A stretch of DNA of 64,000 nucleotides. Origin: Selaginella moellendorffii. Its lineage: Eukaryota; Streptophyta; Lycopodiopsida; Selaginellales; Selaginellaceae. Position 1 is the first letter of the stretch, and every line of letters begins with the position of its first letter. A program made the position numbers and the translations under genes. The stretch lies in the NCBI RefSeq assembly GCF_000143415.4, contig NW_003314396.1, positions 38,895 to 102,894 on the forward strand, in the 5' to 3' direction. Positions 56,819 to 64,000 of the stretch are shown here, piece by piece. Under the pieces are notes generated by a model. The model ran no database searches. It worked only from the letters and a program-made list of their open reading frames with translations, and was not told the origin of the DNA.

Positions 56819-57169
56819 TCTGAAAGTGCAGAAAAGAAGTTAAGACCATACAAAAAATGATTGGAGAATGGCCTAAATCATAACATACCAAATAGCATGA
56901 GGCCACATGCCATTATTCAAACATGCTATTGACACCCACGTGAAATTTCGTATTCACAAAATTGGCATGAGGCCTCATGCCATCTTGATATACACACAGC
57001 TGCAGGCAAGTAAAAACATACATGACAATACGCTAGCCATGAAATTGCAAGGGCCCAAGATGGCATGTGGCCTCATGCCATTTCTAAATGTGGTCCTAAA
57101 CCATTCCATGGTGAACATACCAGGAAGCACAAGTGCCGAATATCAAGAGGAAGCGGTAGCCACACCAAA

Positions 57170-57365
57170 GACAGTGCCGCTCGCAACACCGCAACTACTC
57201 GTAGCGCCGCTCGCAACACCGCAACTGCTCGTAGCGCCGCTCGCACAAACTGCCACTCGCATAAACTGCCGCTCGCAATGGCGCTTGCAATGCCGCAACC
57301 GCTTGTAGACGCATAAACCACAGCTCACAACGCCGCTTACACAAGCAGCGCTCACTGCGCTCAGT
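57170..57365. repeat. CGCTCGCA-rich array upstream of the transposase, copy C
   Basis: Runs of GCCGCTCGCA and ACCGCAACTGCTC units; equals 25840-26040 of copy A on the other strand. It lies 350-550 bp before the transposase ATG. Confidence 0.7.
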
Positions 57366-57914
57366 GGAACCAAGAACACGGCGCACAAAAATGATAGACC
57401 TACGAATGAGTTCGAGAATTCAAAAATAACACACGCTTGAACGTCACATCAAATCCTCTGACAAACCAGATCTTATGATTCCTCTGACAAATTTCAAACT
57501 GAGTAGCTTCTAGACTTTGCTGTCGGAGGTTGAACTTTGTCACATCATGTCCTTGCCTCGATCCAGCTGTGCCATGTCAGTGATTCGAACTTTGCCATTC
57601 TGTAATTTGTACATTGTATACCATTCTGTAAAATCTAGTTGCGATCTAACGGTTGGATCTCTAGGAAACTCAAAACAATCTCGCGCGTGTCAGAATATTC
57701 TAGGAATATACTCCTATGTGCTCCTGAAAATGGCATGTGGCCCCACGCCATTCAAGAGATAACGCCAGATGACGCCGAGCATTTTTTGGTGCATTTTTTG
57801 GGATCAAAATTGCATGAGCCCACATGCTTGAACGTCATCCTCTGACAATTTATTTAGCTGAACATTTGGCATTTTTGGAAATACAAGATGCTTTGGAATA
57901 TCCAATCATGCATG

Positions 57915-57924
57915 GTATAAATAT
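57915..57924 (+). promoter_or_regulatory. TATA box of the fusion gene, copy C
   Basis: GTATAAATAT, about 400 bp before the ATG at 58321; the distance is shorter than in A and B because of the deletion near 58095. Confidence 0.6.
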
Positions 57925-58320
57925 AGCGAGGGTATTAAATGATATCCCAATCATGATCTTTCTTTTGGATTTCGCGTGCATGCAGTCCGAGGAATGATGA
58001 CGTTGCGGATTTCTTTTGGATTTCACGCATGCGCGCGCCGATCCAGAAATTAATGGTGGCGCCCAAGTCCGAGAAATGATGATGTGGCGGGCTGCGTGTC
58101 GTGTGCATCGGCGTCCACTTCAAGACACACCCAGTTTGTAACTTCGCCGCCAACTCCGCCACCCACTCTGCCACCCACACGCAGCCCACTTGGCGTCCCG
58201 GGAGATTTCAGCGCCACTCTCCAACTGTAAGTGGCAGAGTAGCCTTGCTGCTACGATCCGCTGCACACACAGTGCACATTCGCCAGCGAGTCCGGTTGTC
58301 ACGCCTCCATTCGGCTTCAA

Positions 58321-61300
58321 ATGGTACGTCTTTTAGGCCAAGTAGAAAATGGCATGAGGCCACATGCCATTCAGTAGCAACATTGGCATGCACCGATTGG
58401 GCTCTCGAGTGCAGTCCGGTTACAGATGGCGTGTAGCCTCACGCCATCTTAGAATGCAGCCTCAAGACATCTGATGCAGTGGTGAATGGCGTGTGGCCTC
58501 ACGTTATTTCCAGCTACTAGCTTTTCATCTGTCAGCTCTAATTGTTGTGCATTTCTGAACAGGCGAGGAATTGCGTTCTTCTTCCAGCCACTGTCAATGT
58601 GGATGCAGAGAAGGGGGAGGAGCTCACCAGTTGGACTTTCAGGATGGAAGGCGAGGATCTGAGGCTGTACAACACAGATGGTGGGAGAAAAGAATGCATG
58701 GGGATCCTCATCCAAGTGACAGACACTCCATGCAGTTCCATGCAAGAATATGGACTGGCACTTGTGGTAGAGACAACGTCTGCCTTCAAGATCCACCTTG
58801 CACATCCTAGCAGCTTCCCGGAGGGGGGCAGCGGCTATGAGGAATTCCTAGAGGGAGCTAGGGAGAGGTTGTCCAGGAGGCCCACAATTTCAAAGACGCT
58901 ACGGGTCTATGAAGATCACATGGAATCCACGGACCTCACCTACGGCGATGTTTAAAAACTATATTCCAACATTGAGCCGTTGAGAGTGCCTCCAGTTCGC
59001 GAAGCGAAGGGGAAGGGGGTCGATCTGGAAACTACCCCGAAGCAGAAAAGGGTGGTCAAGCTCAAGCCGACGTCCGACTCTTCTGCTCCAAAAAAGAAGC
59101 TACTCGGTGATGCCATTGCCTCGGGTTCGAACACTACACCCACCAAAAAGAAGAGCCGCAAAGAGCAGAAAGAGCAAGAAGAGGCAGCAAAAATCGTCGC
59201 AGATAATAGTACTTGTTACTATTCCAACAAAGTATATACAATCGACGTGAGCCGTATCGACATCCAAAGCAAATACAACCACAGGCTAGTATCTGATGAG
59301 TGGGTGGAGAAATTGAAGCAGAAGATGCTGGCAAGTCCAGTAACACCCGACATCGCAGACGTGATCCCCTACTACCAAAAAATGAAGGGCGAGATGAGGT
59401 TTCCAAATTTGATCAATAGGAAGGTGTTGGACGATCAGAACATCCGGTTCTATGCCGTCTCCGGGCAGCATTCTAGCTTGGCGATGCAAGAGATAGTTGT
59501 GGATATTATGGTGGGTGAGGAGGTGAAGAAAGTCTTCAAGACAAGCATTGTCCGCCTGATAAAAGGCAACTCGCCCCTCCGATCTATCATATACATCTCC
59601 CACGCGCAGAATGTCAAGCAAGAAACGTGCTACAAATCGGGTCTGCACGAGACATTGGCACGAACATGGAAGCTCTGGGTTCAACTGAAGAAGCCACAAA
59701 AACCAGGACAAGGACGTGCACTAGCAACTAGCGCCTGGCAGGTAAGCCTCGTTGTATGTGGCATAGCATGTGGCCTCACGCCATTTCCATTGCAGGAATT
59801 CTCGAGTCTTCTCTCGAAAACACTGGGGGTCAATGACACACTCAGCATCCATAACATTCTACTCGCGACAAAAGTTGTTTTTGTCAAATGGGTAGATGTG
59901 CTGAGGAGGTACCATGACGGGGAGTTGCCAAACTCAATGGGTGTGGAGGACGGCCGGAAGCCCAATGATTTGAAGCTCAACGCCTTGCGTTTCTCGCGGT
60001 CTCTAGACGACGACGACCTTCTGACAGTGGCTAATGCTCTTCTACGTGGTGAGGTTGTCTTCAACAAGACCAAAATGACTCCCGGCCATATTGTGACATA
60101 CGAGGACTTGTGCACGACTCTGAGAGCTCGTGCGCTATTGAAGGATTGGATCTTCGAGCAAGTGGCCGTGGAGAGGGTGAGCATCGACACCACGCAAGAG
60201 ATGATGGAAGCGCTGGAGTTGTCAAATGAAGACATCGACGAGTACGTGAAGGGGGCCCCCAAGTTCATCGATCTGCTGCAGGATGCCACGAAAAGTAAAG
60301 CTGAGAAGTTGGATCAGTATCCAAATTTCATTAAGATTGATGTCGACCGCCGGCTTCAGAAACAGCTCGACCCCGCAGCAGAGGCCTATCGAGAACCTTA
60401 CCGGGTATACTTGAATTCGGATGAGGATCAAAGGTGGAGGAGCATCGTTTCCCGCGGAGATGAGCAGGTCAAGAACATCTTTTGTGTGATGGACTTCACA
60501 AACGAGGAGATCACTCATGCAGACGAAGTCAGCTCCATCATTGACTTAATGGTGGGACTTGCGGAGGTGGAATCTTCAGTCCACTATATGATCTACGACT
60601 CCAAATCCTATCACAAGTTCTGGAAGGCCTTGAACGAGGTGAAGGCTCGGTTGAAAGGCAAGGAGATGCGGGAGATCCATGGGATAATGGCTAAGAAGAA
60701 GATACCGACGAATGTCCGCATCTTCACACTCGCCCTTGTTATTGGTCCTGCAGCAGAGTGGGACTGGAGTGACTTCCCAGCTTCGTTCGACAAGGCCAAT
60801 CGAATTGATCTGAGGGAGGTCAATTTACCCGTGCCTGAGGAACTGAAGACGGCTATGGAGCTTTCGAATCCAAAGAAAGCTCCAGGTGCAGCATGGGAAA
60901 TGCTCAGCTGGGTCTTCAACGCAATAGCGGGTGGGTCACCTGCTTCCGACTCCAAGGGCAAATGCGTTGTCGAGTACAACTGCGGCGGACTATTCTTTCG
61001 AGCCGCACTACTCAAGGGTGTCCCGTGTGTTGCGGTGACAAACTCCATTGAAGAGGTGACTTCAATGGAGCATATAATTACAGTTGCCAAAGAAAAACAG
61101 TATCTTCTCTGCGAACCTGGTGAGTACGCACTTTAAGTTTAAATGTTATCTCACAAGCTCTGTATGCAGGAGCGTGGCCACCCCCAGATGCTGAAACGGC
61201 GTTAACAGCTACTGTTGAAGATACCCATGTTGGGCCGAGCTCACAACCTGCACAAGGTAAGGTCACGTGAGGCCTCACGCCATTTTGATTATAGATCGTT

Positions 61301-61665
61301 GTGAATATTCAGACACGAGGACTGAAAAGCGCACTGGTGGCGCATCGAAGAAGGACAAACAGAAAAGCAATAGGAAAAAAGGAGGTACAAATTATATTTG
61401 CAATGGCGTGTGGTCTCATGCCATTCCTTGCAGGAGAAACTTCTTCAAAGGCAAAACAGGCAAGCACCAGCCAAGCTCAAACTGACAGTGGTCATAAAAA
61501 GCGAAAGCACGTTGGACAGTCGTCGAGATCAGAGGCGTTTGATTCGAAAAGGAAGAAGGGCAATGAAAAGATGACAGGTAATGCCTCGCGGTTATGGCGT
61601 GTGTGCTCATGCCATTCATTGCAGATCAAGGGCTGAGTGAAAGCAGGCAGTCACCACCTCATGAC
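58321..61665 (+). pseudogene. ParB-like / methyltransferase-like fusion gene, copy C, truncated
   Basis: Exons: ATG 58321-58323, 58563-59741, 59796-61119, 61170-61256, 61295-61384, 61434-61577, and 61625 to the LTR at 61666. Exon lengths match copy A exactly. One stop, TAA at 58953-58955 (CAA in A), breaks exon 2; after it the frame is open to the truncation. The first exon codes only the methionine: ATG is followed directly by the GTACGT donor. The 54-nt intron 59742-59795 is a multiple of three without a stop, so an unspliced message would still be read through. The HAD domain is lost. Confidence 0.85.
61257..61294 (+). other. 38-nt intron made almost wholly of the palindrome
   Basis: Runs from GTAAGGTCACGTGAG to TTTTGATTATAG. 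The palindrome (61262-61283) fills 22 of 38 nt. The intron is needed to keep the exon phase (phase 1 on both sides) and occurs in all three copies (20860-20897 and 39715-39752). Confidence 0.7.
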
Positions 61666-63418
61666 TGTGAGACACAAAATCCCTAGGCCCCAAAGTGGAG
61701 CCGGAAGGGCGCCACATGGTAGTGGCCGAAGCGAGAGCCAAACGAGCGTAACACGTCTGGACCAAAAGCTCCAACTTGAAAAGTCAAGAGCGGGAGTGGA
61801 ACTCCCAATGAAGTGCTCGAGGAACGAGCACGAAGCGAGCAAAAGGCGAGGCTCCAAAAAGGGGACCCAAAAGGACCAACACATGACACGTGGGAGTGTC
61901 CGAGATGGAGTCCGAAGTGGAGTCCGAGGTGGACCCGAGATGGACCCGAAATGGAGTCCGAGATGGACCCGAGATGGAGTCCGAGATGGAGTCCGAGATG
62001 GACCCGAGATGGACCCGAGATGGAGTCCGAGATGGAGTCCGAGATGGACCCGAGATGGAGTCCGAGATGGAGTCCGAGATGGAGTCCGAGATGGACCCGA
62101 GATGGAGTCCGAGATGGAGTCCGAGATGGACCCGAGATGGACCCGAAATAGAGTCCGAGATGGAGTCCGAGATGGACCCGAGATGGAGTCCGAGATGGAG
62201 TCCGAGATGGAGTCCGAGATGGAGTCCGAGATGGAGTCCGAGATGGAGTCCGAGACCGGAACCGAGACCGGGACCGAGACCGAGACCGAGACCGAGATCG
62301 GGACCGAGACCGAGACCGAGATCGGGACCGAGACCGAGACCGAGGCCGAGCCCGAGACCGAGCCCGAGCCCGAGTCCGAGTCCGAGTCCGAGTCCGAGTC
62401 CGAGTCCGAGTCCGGAGCCTGAGAGGGTGAAAGCCCAAAGCGTTCGTCTCCCAGACCCTGGGGGGTTTGGTGAGCTCCAAAAGTATAGTAGGGGGAGGAC
62501 TGCAGTGGAGCCAGTTTGGCCAGGAAAGGCCAGTTTGGCCCAGGAAGGCCGGACCCAGTGTTGGGTGATGAGATGCCCACTGGGAAGTCCAAGACTAGAG
62601 TGAACACGGACCGACAAGCGGGGTAGCTTGGTGAAGTGTTCAAGAGCCGGCTCTAGTTCCCCCGGGAGATCGACTGGCCGATGCTCCCAGTCCAAGTGTG
62701 GGTGGCACTACCTACTTGGATACCAGGTGTGGCTCAACGGAACCTCGCTCTAAGCCCATGGCTAGAGCACCCAAGGGCAGAAGGCGAGGAGAGTACCCAG
62801 GTGGCTCGCGTAAGGCCACGGTGTTCTGAAATGTTGTCCCAAAGGCCTAGACTGTGGAAAGGAAGAGGAGCAGTCCTCTGGGGTAGTGACCAAGGACACA
62901 GTCGTGTGGTGAGGAAGTCCCAGAGGACCATGGGACTTAGTGGTCGGGCCTGTGGGCCTCGATCCAGTGGCAGTGTTGGCAAACACGGCCAGGGGCAAAA
63001 AGGGACTTGGTAGGAATTGACAAAGGGACTTTGGGGAAGGCGATTCCCCAGGTCTGTGGGCATCCTAAGGATGCTAAGGAGTGGATCTAGGATGACCACT
63101 CGTGGACCGATAGCCCAGTCTTGGAGAGACGGGATGGTGATGCAAGTGGTATTGGACCACTAGTGCAGCAAAGGTGAATGGGCATGGCCTTAGCGTAACG
63201 GGCCGAGATGTCAGTGGTACCTTTGGGTGTCGGTCTTGGGACCGGACATGTGGAGCACTTGGACCAGGTGCAAGTGTTGAGTGGCATGGATGCCATTCTT
63301 GGGGCTAGCAAGTCCCAAGTCCTGAATTGGACTTAAGGAGGTTGTGAGTGAGACTCCTCCAAGTGGTCGAAGGTGTGGTTAAGTGACTAAAGTAGAATGG
63401 AAAAATTAGTCGCTTACA
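61666..63418 (+). repeat. family N LTR inserted in copy C
   Basis: 1,753 bp, TGTGAGACAC at the start and CGCTTACA at the end. The five bases before it (ATGAC) are the candidate target duplication, but the other side is outside the window. It contains the longest GAGTCCGAGATG/GACCC array (61905-62265), then GAGACCGAGACC units and (GAGTCC)n to 62415, and the GGTGAAAGCCCAAAGCG module at 62426-62442. The long Ser/Asp and Arg/Pro frames across 61.6-62.6 kb are artefacts of these arrays. Confidence 0.88.
61905..62415 (+). repeat. GAGTCCGAGATG minisatellite with GAGACC and GAGTCC blocks
   Basis: Three sub-arrays in the order GAGTCCGAGATG/GACCCGAGATG, GAGACCGAGACC with GAGATCGGGACC, and (GAGTCC)n. 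The same order is seen in the other family N LTRs, with different copy numbers. Confidence 0.87.
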
Positions 63419-63420
63419 AC

Positions 63421-63433
63421 TTGGTATCGGAGC
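63421..63433 (+). other. primer-binding site, family N
   Basis: TTGGTATCGGAGC, two bases after the LTR end; one base differs from the copy at 45583. Confidence 0.85.
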
Positions 63434-64000
63434 TGTTCCTTAGTCCGACTTTTATTGGTGCTCAAGTATATCACCACTAGTGTTGGCATCGGAAGGTCCG
63501 AGGAGTGGGCCTATCCTTGAGGAGTAGCAAGTCTGGAAGACATGGCTCTCCATTACAGTTCATGTGTGAACTTGTAGACGAGGTGGTGGATAGAAAAGGG
63601 CCAATAATGGAACGACTTTGGGATCTTGGGAACAGTGCAAGGTTTTCCTCATTGAGTTGAGGATGTGATCCGGATGAGCATTTGTCTCAGCAAATTGGCT
63701 TAGGTTGTTGTGGTAAACAACTAAAGTTGGGATCACGGGAAAGATAGAGACTCCAAAACAATAAAGGAGTCGCAAGATTATCCTCATATAGTTGAGGTTG
63801 GTGCTCATGAATGTGAGACCAAAGGTAATGACCGTGGAAGGTCAAATACGGAAGAGGACTCAAGTCCTTGAAATGGTGGCCGGGGCTACTTCTAATAAAT
63901 GCTGGAACAACCCAAGGAGTTGGGGGTGTATTAAGTGGATGAGTTGGTGTTCTCATCACATGGACAAGTAGTCCTAAGGGGCAAAGGTTGCCCCTAGAGA
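63434..64000 (+). mobile_element. internal region of family N element, runs out of the window
   Basis: Matches 45595-46160 and 49300-49760. No coding frame with known motifs. Confidence 0.75.

Larger units (their letters stand above)
53289..61615. repeat. dispersed palindromes of copy C
   Basis: Starts at 54998, 55055, 56892, 56962, 57060, 57730, 58349, 58426, 58486, 59763, 61262, 61403 and 61594, with weaker ones near 53289, 53605 and 53661. Those at 59763, 61262, 61403 and 61594 each sit inside a small intron of the fusion gene. 54998 and 55055 are inside the transposase coding exon. Confidence 0.9.
53064..61665. mobile_element. large DNA transposon, copy C (HAD end cut off)
   Basis: Begins with the 24-bp terminal repeat, then transposase (minus), a shortened central region, and the fusion gene (plus). 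A family N LTR starts at 61666 and cuts the seventh exon of the fusion gene; the rest may lie past the window. The centre lacks about 0.9 kb near 57600, including the telomere-type tract, and about 150 bp near 58095, including most of the GAGCGC array. Confidence 0.88.

Overview
The window looks like repeat-rich nuclear DNA of a seed-free plant, most likely a spikemoss (Selaginella-type) or another early-diverging land plant. Three things point there. A CFAP206 gene (a motile-cilium protein, so swimming sperm) lies next to a plant-type GT37 fucosyltransferase. The ten CFAP206 exons are separated by introns of only 45-61 nt. Plant telomere-type (TTTAGGG)n tracts occur. The organism is an inference; no marker gene fixes the species.

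Region by region. 1-4.1 kb is decayed retrotransposon debris. 4.3-9.4 kb holds the only two host genes I can support: a single-exon GT37 fucosyltransferase (507 aa) and CFAP206 (10 exons, 648 aa), both on the minus strand. 10.4-11.7 kb is a broken Helitron helicase. 11.7-17.9 kb is a stack of LTR retroelements: a decayed gag, a solo LTR with a perfect 5-bp target duplication, a deleted Gypsy copy, and an LTR full of GAGTCC minisatellite.

17.9-30.6 kb (copy A), 35.1-42.8 kb (copy B) and 53.1-61.7 kb (copy C) are three partial copies of one large DNA transposon that I do not recognise as a described family. It has 24-bp terminal inverted repeats beginning AAGCTCTATTTCG and an estimated intact length of about 12-13 kb. 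It carries two divergent genes. One is a 1,029-aa DDE-type transposase with two exons. The other is an 11-exon gene that I could join in frame into a 1,644-aa protein, with a ParB/sulfiredoxin-like domain, a methyltransferase-like region that has lost its usual motifs, an acidic linker, and an FCP1/HAD phosphatase-like domain. A near-perfect palindrome, ATGGCATG-N6-CATGCCAT, is scattered 12-20 times through every copy. It sits in the promoter region, inside very small introns, and even within coding exons. Almost all stop codons that break these genes are C-to-T changes and differ between copies, which suggests recent activity followed by methylation-linked decay.

The copies are nested with LTR elements. 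Copy A sits in the pol gene of a minus-strand Gypsy element (30.6-35.1 kb). That Gypsy element sits in copy B. Copy C sits in the internal region of a protein-less LTR element (43.9-53.1 kb) and is cut by another LTR of that family at 61,666. Copy A also has a 100-N gap next to a perfect inverted repeat, so its order needs checking by long reads.
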